A program made the translations under genes and the position numbers. The notes below the pieces were generated by a model, which saw only the letters and a program-made list of their open reading frames with translations, was not told where the DNA came from and ran no database searches. Below are positions 10,001 through 18,216 of a DNA stretch of 64,000 nucleotides, piece after piece; the first letter of the stretch is position 1, and each line of letters begins with the position of its first letter. This DNA comes from Cupriavidus nantongensis (lineage in GTDB: Bacteria > Pseudomonadota > Gammaproteobacteria > Burkholderiales > Burkholderiaceae), in NCBI RefSeq assembly GCF_001598055.1, contig NZ_CP014844.1:1914967-1978966 (forward strand). Reading direction: 5' to 3'.

Positions 10001-10157
10001 AGAGCAGATCATCCATGCGAGGTTCGACCGAGCGTTGGACTCCACCATCAGCTATGAATCGGGAGCCATCGAGAACACAGGGTTGAACGAAGTCGTCGTG
10101 ACCATACTGGAAGGTACGAAGCCCGCATTCGAGAACCGATACGGGAAATACCATTGA
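7071..10157 (+). CDS. TrlF-family PHP phosphoesterase fused to SMC-like ATPase
   Basis: A 1,028-residue two-part protein. The N-terminal PHP metal-dependent phosphoesterase domain shows the HxH signature WDLHVHT (H19/H21) and a later SGSDAH (about 272-277). It is followed by an ABC/SMC-type ATPase with Walker A GNKGSGKS (about 376-383), a long coiled coil (about 490-760), signature-like LSPGQRGALL, Walker B DQPEENLD (about 933) and the switch His in VTHNPN. This is the TrlF architecture. The predicted action is ATP-gated cleavage or processing of nucleic acid, as in other SMC-like defence nucleases; the substrate is unknown. GC is lower in the first 600 bp than in the helicase gene. ATG at 7,071 overlaps the helicase stop. 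Confidence 0.87.
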   Translation: MMTKREISRGAIWRQWDLHVHTPASFHWSGDRFDANLSSAKSKKLVDEMIEAMNKAEPAVFAIMDYWTFDGWLALRKRLKDEDAPVLKKTVLPGIELRLAAPMKRRLNAHVLFSNEVDEQVLRDFISALRIELVDRPLSEPALRELARKVGEDKLKHHGFKKSDVDASDEKALLAGVVIAEINADSYREAIRKVPNEHAIGLMPFDTNDGLAEVGWQEHYAYAMNLFQTSPIFETRDADLRGAFVGEQTAGNAKWFKNFQAGLNNIPRLAVSGSDAHCFVGTPGDNNKRGYGDFPSGKRTWIKADPTFHGLKQAILEPAKRSFIGDRPPKVQEVESNKTFYIESIEISKTVDKAGVGQWLHGCDIPLNPDLVAVIGNKGSGKSALADVIATLGNSKQSKHFSFLKKDRFWGKTGEPARHFTGTLTWRDESTESRPLNESPSEEKAELVRYIPQGYFEELCNEHVSGKSNAFEKELRAVIFSHASEEMRLGALDFDQLTEQQEQSLRNRLGEYRKELASTNADIVRIEEQLQPIELKKLTDLLLLKGKQIEEHDKLKPAEVAAPTEAMSPEQKQAAEGLAAATQQAEAARKRSQEIAGETTELAKRQKAIGNIREQLRLLQRSFDQAEKAVSDDVKLLGFVWTDLAAIEIKTAVLDQKSTELATKQGEIKIEAEKLADSLNAVTATQQGFTAKLNAPQQQYEAYQRQLGEWTKKRDELIGSITEPETKVGLETRIEQIKELPQQLKALEARRLQLSGEIFDTLDAQRRARAELFKPVQDLIQKNVLIREDYRLQFQATLAASADAIADQLFALIKQTSGDFRGQDDALATIRRLFDGHDLNTKDGALGFIASLQEKVLAAAKASGSDAGIFSLLKKGQPATAVYDLIFGLNFLEPRYSLLFQDTQIEQLSPGQRGALLLIFYLLVDKGKTPIILDQPEENLDNETVFRLLVPVLSEAKKQRQIIMVTHNPNLAVVCDAEQIIHARFDRALDSTISYESGAIENTGLNEVVVTILEGTKPAFENRYGKYH

Positions 10158-10158
10158 C

Positions 10159-11949
10159 ATGGCGGCGCTCGAACCTCAGTACATGACCATCCTGAAGCAG
10201 GCGCTCGCCGCCCGCTTCGTGCCGTTCCTGCCCCCGTTGCTCGGCAACGCCAATCCTACCGATCAGGCGGCAAAGCAGCTCTCACGAGCCTTCAGCGCCT
10301 TTGCCCTGCACAAGCTGCTCGACATCTCGCCGCAGGCGGCCGCCGCTTCGGTCGTTGACGACTTCAACGACAAGGGCATCGACGCGATCCACTATCACGC
10401 GCCGTCGGAGACGCTGTACCTTCTGCAAACCAAGCTGAAGGAATCTGAGCAGTTCAAGCAGGAGGATGCACTGCCGTTCTGCGAGGGCATTCGCCTGTTG
10501 CTCAAACAGGACTTCACCGCGTTCAACGGCAACGTCCAGAATCGGAAGGCCGATATCGAGGGCGCACTCGATACGTGCTGCCACATCAAGCTGGTCGTGC
10601 CTTACACCGGCGATGGTGTGTCGCAAACGGCACGCGATGCGTTGCAGGCGCTGCTCGATGACGAAGACCTCGATGAAGAGCGCTTGGTCAAGCAGGTGGA
10701 GTACTACACGGCAGTCGAGATTACCCGCGACCTGCTGGCGGAACAGGCCTACCAGCCCGTGCATACGGATGTCGCGTTGCAAAAGCATGCGAAAGTTGAG
10801 ATGCCGCGTACAACGTACTACGGGATCGCGCGGCTGGCGGATTTGGTGGCTCTGCATCAGGCGCACGGAAAAGCCCTGTACGAGCGCAATATCCGTTACT
10901 TCCTAGGCAGCAGCAAATCCGATGTCAACAAGGCCATCAAGACGACCTTGCATGACTGTCCCGCGGACTTCTTCTATTTGAATAACGGTGTCACTGCCGT
11001 CTGCGACTTGATCGAACCCAAGGCCAACAAGAACGGCATCAAGAAGTTTAAGGTGCGGGGCCTGTCCATCATCAACGGCGCGCAGACCGTGGCGTCGGCC
11101 GCCGAGTTCGTGCGCCAGTATCCGGGCAGGAGCATCAATGACGCCAAGGTGATGCTCACGTTGATCAAGGCATCGGCAGACGGCCAGTTTGGCAAGAGCG
11201 TGACCAAGGCCCGCAACCACCAGAACCCGGTTCAAGCCGCGAACTTCGCGTCGCTTGACGAGAACCAGGAGCGGCTGCGGCAGGAGATTGGCCACCTGGG
11301 TTTCGATTACCACTATCGCCCCGAGGCTCTCGCAACCGGTGCCGGGGCCATCACGCTCGACGAGGCGCTGCGGGCGTTGGCCTTGCAACAGAACGACCCA
11401 CGCTACGCTGTTTGGCTCAAGACCGAACCGGCGCGGCTCGCCAACCCCGACTCCGTCGAGTATCAGGGGCTGTTCACCGCCGGCCTATCGGGGGCGTTGT
11501 TGGTCAACGCTGTCCTTTACCACCGCGCGATTCGCACCCTCGTGGTGGATTACGAACAAAATGCCCCTGCGCGCAGTCAAGAACGCCTGATCTATCGACA
11601 TGGCATTCACGTGATCACGACCGTCATGATGAAGCGCCTGCGCAACCGCATTCGCGCAGCAGCCGTCATCGACCCCGCTGCGATTCCCGCGCTGATCAGC
11701 CAGCCGCTCGATCAACTCCGACAGCAGACTTTCGATCTCGGCGGGCAACGGCTCATTCTTGAGGGGCCGTTGGCTTACTTCCGCAATCAGGGCAACGTCG
11801 CAGCCTTCCTGGCCGAGCTGATGGAAGCACATTTCGCGCTGAGTGCCGATCCGGCCCTAGCGCCCCTACGCAATATCCAGAATGCAGCGGACGCGTATCC
11901 GCGCAAGCGCCTGATCGACTACTTGTCGAGCCGGGCGCCACAACTATGA
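10159..11949 (+). CDS. AIPR (abortive infection phage resistance) family protein
   Basis: A 596-residue protein of the AIPR family. An N-terminal segment GIDAIHYH...LLQTKLK (about 72-93) looks like a PD-(D/E)XK nuclease core. The family signature NNGVTAVCD (about 275-283) and GLSIINGAQTVAS (about 300-312) are intact. AIPR proteins were named from a lactococcal phage-resistance gene and recur beside type III-like restriction enzymes and TrlF genes. ATG at 10,159 is 1 bp after the TrlF stop, so expression is coupled. Nuclease activity is inferred, not shown. Confidence 0.88.
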   Translation: MAALEPQYMTILKQALAARFVPFLPPLLGNANPTDQAAKQLSRAFSAFALHKLLDISPQAAAASVVDDFNDKGIDAIHYHAPSETLYLLQTKLKESEQFKQEDALPFCEGIRLLLKQDFTAFNGNVQNRKADIEGALDTCCHIKLVVPYTGDGVSQTARDALQALLDDEDLDEERLVKQVEYYTAVEITRDLLAEQAYQPVHTDVALQKHAKVEMPRTTYYGIARLADLVALHQAHGKALYERNIRYFLGSSKSDVNKAIKTTLHDCPADFFYLNNGVTAVCDLIEPKANKNGIKKFKVRGLSIINGAQTVASAAEFVRQYPGRSINDAKVMLTLIKASADGQFGKSVTKARNHQNPVQAANFASLDENQERLRQEIGHLGFDYHYRPEALATGAGAITLDEALRALALQQNDPRYAVWLKTEPARLANPDSVEYQGLFTAGLSGALLVNAVLYHRAIRTLVVDYEQNAPARSQERLIYRHGIHVITTVMMKRLRNRIRAAAVIDPAAIPALISQPLDQLRQQTFDLGGQRLILEGPLAYFRNQGNVAAFLAELMEAHFALSADPALAPLRNIQNAADAYPRKRLIDYLSSRAPQL

Positions 11950-11959
11950 GAGCAGTGCC

Positions 11960-13666
11960 ATGAGCAAACAAAAGCTGGAACTTACCTGGATCGGAAAGGA
12001 GAAGCGACCCAAGCTGGAGCCACGCATCCTGCTCGAAGATCCCGAAAAGTCATATCACGCCAAGCATCGCGTGACAGATGGCGACATCTTCGACAACCGG
12101 CTGATCTTCGGCGACAACCTGCTGGCGCTTAAGGCGCTAGAGCAGGAGTTCTCTGGAAAGGTGAAGTGCGTGTTCATCGATCCGCCGTACAACACCGGCA
12201 GCGCGTTCACGCATTACGACGACGGACTGGAGCACTCGATCTGGCTGGGACTGATGCGAGACCGGCTTGAGATCATTCGGCGCTTGCTGGCGGAGGACGG
12301 CTCGCTATGGATCACCATCGACGACAACGAGGCGCACTATCTCAAGGTTCTGTGCGACGAGGTTTTCGGCCGAGGAAACTTCATCGCTTCGATTGTCTGG
12401 CAAAAGATCTACACAACCAAGAACTCAGCCAAGCACTTCTCAGGAATGCACGATTATCTGCTTGTGTATGCGAAGAATATAGAAGTTTGGCGGAGAAATG
12501 ATCTTGAGAGAACCGCCAAGCAAGACGATGCATATAAGAATCCCGACAAGGATCCGCGCGGCCCATGGAAGGCCACACCGATCCATGCGCGAAACTATTA
12601 CAGCAAAGGCCTTTACTCGATTACTTCGCCATCTGGAAGAGTAATTGCGGGCCCACCTCATGGAACCTACTGGAGGATGTCAAAGGATAGGTTTCTTGAG
12701 TTGGATGCTGATGCTCAGATTTGGTGGGGTGAGAAAGGTGACAACACTCCATCGCAAAAGCGATTTCTCTCAGAGGTTCAGGGCGGTGTTGTTCCTTCTA
12801 CTTGGTGGACCTATTCTGAAGCCGGTCACAACGGCGAAGCAAAGAACGAGGTTCGGGCTTTAGGGGACGGCTCCGAAGAACTATTCATCACACCAAAACC
12901 AGAGAAACTTCTAAATCGAGTCTTGCAGATCGCTACCAACCCTGGTGACCTCGTCCTCGACTCTTTCGCTGGCTCCGGCACCACCGGCGCAGTCGCGCAC
13001 AAAATGGGGCGCCGCTGGATCATGGTTGAGCTGGGTGAGCACTGCCACACGCACATCATCCCGCGTCTGAGGAAGGTCATTGATGGCGAAGACAAGGGCG
13101 GCATCACTGAAAGTGTGAGCTGGCACGGCGGCGGCGGCTTCCGCTACTACCGCCTCGCGCCCAGCCTGATCGTCAACGACCGCTGGGGCAACTCGGTCAT
13201 CAATCCAGAATACAACGCTGCGCAGTTGGCCGAGGCGCTGACCAAGCTGGAAGGCTTCACCTACGCGCCCTCGGAGACGCGCTGGTGGCAGCACGGCCAT
13301 TCCAGCGAGCGCGATTTCATCTATGTCACCACGCAGAACCCGTCTGCGGAGCAGTTGCAGGCGCTGTCGGACGAGGTCGGCGCGGAGCAAAGCCTGCTGG
13401 TGTGCTGCGCCGCTTTCCACGGCGTCACGGCGGCCACTGCGGCGGAGCGCTGGCCGAACCTGACGCTGAAGAAGATCCCGAAGATGGTGCTGGCCCGCTG
13501 CCATTGGGGCCGCGATGACTACAGCCTGAATGTGAGTAACTTGCCGATGGCGGAGATGGAGAAAGCCGAGTCTGTGGCCCCTGGTAATACCGCTAAGAAC
13601 ACCAAGAGCAGAAAAGCCGCCCTCGCCAACGCGGGACAAGGCGGGCTATTTGGGGAGAACGAATAA
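11960..13666 (+). CDS. Type III-like Mod DNA methyltransferase (beta class)
   Basis: A 568-residue SAM-dependent DNA amino-methyltransferase. The catalytic motif IV DPPYNTG (D74-G80) precedes the SAM-binding motif I DSFAGSGTTGA (about 333-343), the order of the beta class used by type III Mod proteins. The N-terminal signature LIFGDNLLALKAL is also typical. It should methylate adenine-N6 (or cytosine-N4) in the recognition site and protect host DNA. The region between the motifs (about 150-325), where the target-recognition domain sits, is coded by visibly AT-richer DNA (12,400-12,930). It overlaps the Res gene by one base (TAATG). Confidence 0.92.
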   Translation: MSKQKLELTWIGKEKRPKLEPRILLEDPEKSYHAKHRVTDGDIFDNRLIFGDNLLALKALEQEFSGKVKCVFIDPPYNTGSAFTHYDDGLEHSIWLGLMRDRLEIIRRLLAEDGSLWITIDDNEAHYLKVLCDEVFGRGNFIASIVWQKIYTTKNSAKHFSGMHDYLLVYAKNIEVWRRNDLERTAKQDDAYKNPDKDPRGPWKATPIHARNYYSKGLYSITSPSGRVIAGPPHGTYWRMSKDRFLELDADAQIWWGEKGDNTPSQKRFLSEVQGGVVPSTWWTYSEAGHNGEAKNEVRALGDGSEELFITPKPEKLLNRVLQIATNPGDLVLDSFAGSGTTGAVAHKMGRRWIMVELGEHCHTHIIPRLRKVIDGEDKGGITESVSWHGGGGFRYYRLAPSLIVNDRWGNSVINPEYNAAQLAEALTKLEGFTYAPSETRWWQHGHSSERDFIYVTTQNPSAEQLQALSDEVGAEQSLLVCCAAFHGVTAATAAERWPNLTLKKIPKMVLARCHWGRDDYSLNVSNLPMAEMEKAESVAPGNTAKNTKSRKAALANAGQGGLFGENE

Positions 13667-16401
13667 TGAACGCCCGCGTCCTGCACGCCGTCACCGGTCG
13701 TCTGTCTCTTCGTCCGCCCCAGGCAGAATCTCTCGTCAAGCTGGTTAGCGCGCTCGACGCAGCGCCCGAACTTTTGGGCCACGAGCGGGATGTCTCGGCG
13801 ATTCTTTCCACGTTGAAGGCCGAGTTCTGCACGCTGGAGGACTTCGAGCGCGAATTTCCGTCACTGTGCTTTGCGCTGGCAACAGGCGTGGGCAAGACGC
13901 GCCTGATGGGAGCCTTCATCGCCTACCTGCATCTGGCCCACGGCATCAACAACTTCTTCGTGCTCGCGCCCAACCTGACGATCTACAACAAACTCATCAC
14001 GGACTTCACGCGCAACACGCCGAAGTACGTGTTCAAGGGGATTGCCGAGTTCGCGCAGCAACCGCCGCTGATCATCACCGGTGACAACTACGACCAGACC
14101 GGTGCGGCGGTGGATGATCAGCCACAGGGCTTCGCCCACGACGTGCGCATCAACATCTTCAACATCTCCAAAATCAACTCCGAGGTGCGCGGCGGCAAGG
14201 AGCCGCGCATCAAGCGGATGAAGGAAGTGCTGGGCGACAGCTACTTCAACCATCTCGCGAATCTGCCCGACCTCGTACTGCTGATGGACGAGTCGCATCG
14301 TTACCGCGCCAGCGCGGGTGTGCGTGCCATCAATGAACTGAGGCCGCTGTTTGGCTTGGAGGTGACGGCGACGCCATTCGTCGAATCCAGCAAGGGGCCG
14401 GTGCAGTTCAAGAACGTGGTGATGGACTATCCGCTGGCGCGGGCGATGGAGGACGGCTTCGTCAAAGAGCCTGCCGTGGTCACCCAGCGCAACTTCGACG
14501 CCAAGGCGCACACGCCCGAGGAGATCGAGAAGACGAAACTGGAAGACGGTGTGCGCCTGCACGAGACGACCAAGGTCGAGCTGCTCACCTATGCCCGCGA
14601 GAACGGTGTCAAGCCGGTCAAGCCCTTCATGCTCGTCATCGCTCGCGATACCACGCACGCGGGGCAACTCCTGGCGCTTCTGGAGTCGGAAGCCTTCTAT
14701 GAGGGCCGCTACCATGGCAAGGTGATTCAGGTCGATTCCAGCCGTACCGGCGCGGAAGAAGAAGAGATGATCACCCGCCTGTTGGCCGTGGAGAGCGTGG
14801 ACGAGCCGACCGAGATCGTGATTCATGTCAACATGCTCAAAGAAGGTTGGGACGTGACCAACCTCTACACCATCGTGCCGCTGCGCGCCGCCAATGCCCG
14901 CACGTTGATCGAACAATCCATCGGACGTGGCCTGCGTCTGCCCTACGGCAAGCGCACGGGCGTCGCGGCGGTGGATCGCTTGAACATCGTCGCGCACGAC
15001 AAGTTCCAGGAGATCATTGACGAGGCCAACCGCGGCGACTCGCCGATTCGCCTGAAACAGGTCATCCTCGATGCGCCGAGCACCGACGACAAGAAGGTCA
15101 GCGTGCAGGTCCAGTCCGGGGCAGCGGCGCGCCTCGGTCTGACGGAAGCCCCGATCGTGGTCACGGGGGCTTCAGCCACTGACAGTGGAGCGGAAGTCTC
15201 CGTGTCCCAACCGGTGTTCAGCACGGAGGCGGAGAAGCAAGCCGCGCGCGTGGTCATGGACGTCATCGGCAAGTACGAGGTCAAGCGCGATCTGGTGCCC
15301 ACCAGCAGCGCGTTGCTGAAACCCGAAGTGCAGAAGGAAATCCTCGCGGAGGTCGCGGAGAGGTTGAAGCCGCTGCAAGGCGAATTGCTGGCGGGCGTGG
15401 ATGCATCAGCCTCCGCTCTTGATTTGTCCGCCGTGGTGGCGAAGACAACGGAGATCGTGGTGCAGCAAACCATCGACATCCCGCGCATCGCGGTGGTGCC
15501 GACTGGCGAAGTGACAACGGGCTTCCACTCCTTCAAGCTGGATGTGAGCCAGCTCCACCTCCAGCCGGGTGAGCGCGAGATCGTCGGGCAGATGCTGCGC
15601 ACCAACGAGCAGTTCACCCTGGCCGCCGAGGTTGGGCTCAAGGAGCAGCGCCCGGAGGACTACATCGTCCACGCGCTGGTGGACTTCGACGACATCGACT
15701 ACTTCACCCACGCCGATCTGCTCTACGACCTCGCAGGCCAGATGGTGCAGCACCTGCGCGGCTATCTGTCCGAGGATGAAGCCATCAGCGTCCTTGATCG
15801 TGACCGTCGTCTGATCGCACGGGAGATCCACGCACAGATGATGGCTCACTTCTGGGAAGAGGCGACCGAGTACGAGGTGCAGGTCAGTCGCGGCTTCACC
15901 GAACTCAAGCCGTGCAACTACACCGCCACGGCAGGCCAGACGGCTCACCACTTCCGGGAGACCTTGACCGAGACCAGTCGCATCAAGCAGATGCTCTTCG
16001 GCGGCTTCGCGCGTTGCCTGTACCCACTGCAGAAATTCGACTCGGATACCGAACGGCGCTTCGCGATCATCCTGGAGCGCGACGCGTTGAAGTGGTTCAA
16101 GCCCGCGAAGGGGCAGTTCCAGATCTACTACAAGCTCGGCACCGAGCAGCCGGAATACATCCCCGACTTTGTCGCCGAGACGGACGCGATCATCTTCATG
16201 GTGGAGACCAAGGCACGCGCCGACATCAACACGCAGGAGGTTCAGGCCAAGGCCGCTGCCGCCATGCGCTGGTGCAAGCACGCGTCCGATCACGCGGCGA
16301 GCGTAGGCACCAAACCCTGGAAGTACCTGCTGGTGCCCCACGACGATATCAACGAGTCGAAACGGCTCGCGGATTACCTACGCTACGAGGTCAAGGCGTA
16401 G
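13666..16401 (+). CDS. Type III-like Res restriction helicase-endonuclease
   Basis: A 911-residue SF2 helicase with Walker A ATGVGKT (72-78) and DESH box (208-211), and helicase motifs continuing to an arginine-finger stretch LIEQSIGRGLRLPYGKR. The C-terminal PD-(D/E)XK nuclease shows PDF (about 833) and ETK (about 847-849), both intact. This pairs with the Mod gene just upstream, as in type III restriction-modification, where Mod and Res form one complex and cut after ATP-driven movement along DNA. Start is ATG in the TAATG overlap. The C-terminal domain is intact, so restriction is expected to be active. Confidence 0.92.
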   Translation: MNARVLHAVTGRLSLRPPQAESLVKLVSALDAAPELLGHERDVSAILSTLKAEFCTLEDFEREFPSLCFALATGVGKTRLMGAFIAYLHLAHGINNFFVLAPNLTIYNKLITDFTRNTPKYVFKGIAEFAQQPPLIITGDNYDQTGAAVDDQPQGFAHDVRINIFNISKINSEVRGGKEPRIKRMKEVLGDSYFNHLANLPDLVLLMDESHRYRASAGVRAINELRPLFGLEVTATPFVESSKGPVQFKNVVMDYPLARAMEDGFVKEPAVVTQRNFDAKAHTPEEIEKTKLEDGVRLHETTKVELLTYARENGVKPVKPFMLVIARDTTHAGQLLALLESEAFYEGRYHGKVIQVDSSRTGAEEEEMITRLLAVESVDEPTEIVIHVNMLKEGWDVTNLYTIVPLRAANARTLIEQSIGRGLRLPYGKRTGVAAVDRLNIVAHDKFQEIIDEANRGDSPIRLKQVILDAPSTDDKKVSVQVQSGAAARLGLTEAPIVVTGASATDSGAEVSVSQPVFSTEAEKQAARVVMDVIGKYEVKRDLVPTSSALLKPEVQKEILAEVAERLKPLQGELLAGVDASASALDLSAVVAKTTEIVVQQTIDIPRIAVVPTGEVTTGFHSFKLDVSQLHLQPGEREIVGQMLRTNEQFTLAAEVGLKEQRPEDYIVHALVDFDDIDYFTHADLLYDLAGQMVQHLRGYLSEDEAISVLDRDRRLIAREIHAQMMAHFWEEATEYEVQVSRGFTELKPCNYTATAGQTAHHFRETLTETSRIKQMLFGGFARCLYPLQKFDSDTERRFAIILERDALKWFKPAKGQFQIYYKLGTEQPEYIPDFVAETDAIIFMVETKARADINTQEVQAKAAAAMRWCKHASDHAASVGTKPWKYLLVPHDDINESKRLADYLRYEVKA

Positions 16402-16436
16402 TCCAGCTACCGTCGCTCACCCACGGAGGTTCCGAT

Positions 16437-18191
16437 ATGAGTCGTGCTCATCTGCGCTTCCAGGTAGATTCCCGCCTCGCCACATTGTTGAGTCAGGAAT
16501 ATCCCTCGTCCGAGCGAGCGTTGAAGGAACTCGTGGACAACGCATGGGATGCCGACGCAGAGCAGGTAACGATCCTCCTCCCGAAACCTCTGAGTGGAGA
16601 CCCTCTTGTCATCCAGGATGACGGCACTGGCATGACCGAGGAAGAGCTGCGCCGCCACTATCTGTCGATCGCATCTGATCGGCGCTCCCGACGCGGGGAG
16701 CGTACGGCCGGAAAGAACCGTTTGGTCAAAGGGCGTAAGGGCATCGGCAAGTTCGCCGGGCTCATGGCCGCAGCGGTGATGACGCTTGAAACCCGGGCCC
16801 GTGGTCGGTTGTGCCGTATCACCTTGCGGCTGGACGATCTGTCCCAAGTCCAAGACATTGAACAGTTGAATATTGGCCTGCAGAGCGATCCTTGTGGGCC
16901 GGAACTGCATGGCACGACCATTACGCTGAGCGATCTGCATCAGGGCCTGGCTTATCCGGATGCCAATCGGCTGCGCCAGATCCTTTTGCAGGACTACGGG
17001 CGACAGGATGACTTTGCCATCACGATCGACGGCAAGCGGCTCGACGTCGATGATGTATCCGGTAGCTACTCGGAGCAGGAAGAGGAACTCCCAGGTGCCG
17101 GCAAGGTAAAGCTGCGTTTCTCTATCAGCGACGGCAAGTCCGGGTTGCGTCAGCCAGGTATCATTTTGCGTGTGGATGGCAAGGCCGTTGGACGGCCTGG
17201 GTTCTTCGGCCTGGATCAACGAGATGACTTTCCATCCAAGCTGCTGCGAAAGCTCTACGGCGAGATCGAAGCAGATGGACTGCGCGACCACATCACGGCG
17301 GGCTGGGATGCGGCGGTCGAGAACAGCGAGCTTCTGAAAGAAGTTGAAGGCTACGTCCAGCCTATCTTGCGCGAAGCCTATGAGCAGCAGTACCGGCGCG
17401 AAATTCAGTTGGCGCAGGCTCGCCTGCAGAGAGCGATCCTCACGCGCTTGTCGGCTCTGCCAGAGCACAAACGTGCATTTGCCGATCGTGCGATCAAGAA
17501 GATTCTCGACAAGTATTACGGTGAGCCGGAGAGCAAAGTCGAACCGGTGGTAAACGTGCTGTTGGAAGCGATGGAGCGTTCCGACTACCGTATTCTTCTG
17601 GAGCATATCGCGGAGGCAACGCTGGGCGACGTCGCAGGGGTGGCCGAGCGGCTGGACGAGTTTGGCTTGGCCGAGATGGCATTCCTGGTACAGCAAGCTG
17701 CGGCGCGCCAAGTTTTTCTTGATCAACTGGAGGCGCTTTATCGTGACGCGGCAACTACCGAAGCCGTTTTGCACAAAGCCCTGGAGCGCAACTTGTGGGT
17801 GTTTGGTCCGGAGTATTGTCTTTTCAGCTCAAACAGCACATTGCGGCGACAAGTGGTAGATGTTCTTGGGAAGGTCTATGCGGGAGACAAGGCCGACAAA
17901 CGTCCTGACCTGCTTCTCAACGAGAAACTGAGCGGCAAGTATCTATTGATCGAGTTCAAACGGCCAAGCCACGCGCTTAATCACGGTGACTACGTACAGG
18001 CAATTGGCTATAGACATGAACTGACAAAGTACGTTGGCTCTGCTGTTCAGGTTTGGTTGGTCGGTGGAGGTAGGTCTGCCGACTTTCCGACCGGAAATCG
18101 CGAGCCGGATGTTGAAGACCGCATCTTTGGACAGATCATCTGCACTGCGCGGCGACAGAGTGAGTGGCTGCTTCGAACCGAGAGTATATGA
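16437..18191 (+). CDS. GHKL (Hsp90/MORC-like) ATPase with C-terminal nuclease-like domain
   Basis: A 584-residue protein. The GHKL ATP-binding fold shows the N box ELVDNAWDAD (31-40), G1 DDGTGM (61-66), G2 GRKGIGKFAG (99-108) and a G3-like HGTT. The middle is helical. The C-terminus carries RPDLLL followed by YLLIEFKRP (about 489-510), the spacing of a PD-(D/E)XK nuclease and similar to Shedu/DUF4263 domains. A strong ribosome site (GGAGG at 16,425) places the start at ATG 16,437, 35 bp after res. It is the last gene of the operon and converges with TIGR03747. Function is inferred: an ATP-switched DNA clamp or nuclease in the defence system. Confidence 0.83.
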   Translation: MSRAHLRFQVDSRLATLLSQEYPSSERALKELVDNAWDADAEQVTILLPKPLSGDPLVIQDDGTGMTEEELRRHYLSIASDRRSRRGERTAGKNRLVKGRKGIGKFAGLMAAAVMTLETRARGRLCRITLRLDDLSQVQDIEQLNIGLQSDPCGPELHGTTITLSDLHQGLAYPDANRLRQILLQDYGRQDDFAITIDGKRLDVDDVSGSYSEQEEELPGAGKVKLRFSISDGKSGLRQPGIILRVDGKAVGRPGFFGLDQRDDFPSKLLRKLYGEIEADGLRDHITAGWDAAVENSELLKEVEGYVQPILREAYEQQYRREIQLAQARLQRAILTRLSALPEHKRAFADRAIKKILDKYYGEPESKVEPVVNVLLEAMERSDYRILLEHIAEATLGDVAGVAERLDEFGLAEMAFLVQQAAARQVFLDQLEALYRDAATTEAVLHKALERNLWVFGPEYCLFSSNSTLRRQVVDVLGKVYAGDKADKRPDLLLNEKLSGKYLLIEFKRPSHALNHGDYVQAIGYRHELTKYVGSAVQVWLVGGGRSADFPTGNREPDVEDRIFGQIICTARRQSEWLLRTESI

Positions 18192-18216
18192 TTTTTTCGG
18201 TGTTTCAGATGCGCAC

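Noticed and set aside
15912..16436. Long N-terminal extension of the GHKL protein frame into res
   Set aside because: The extension is the shadow of res; ATG 16,437 has a strong ribosome site and begins the conserved domain.
4192..18191. Defence operon considered as canonical DISARM or BREX
   Set aside because: No drmA/drmB/drmC, no pglZ, brxC or brxL; only the SNF2-like helicase and methylase themes overlap.
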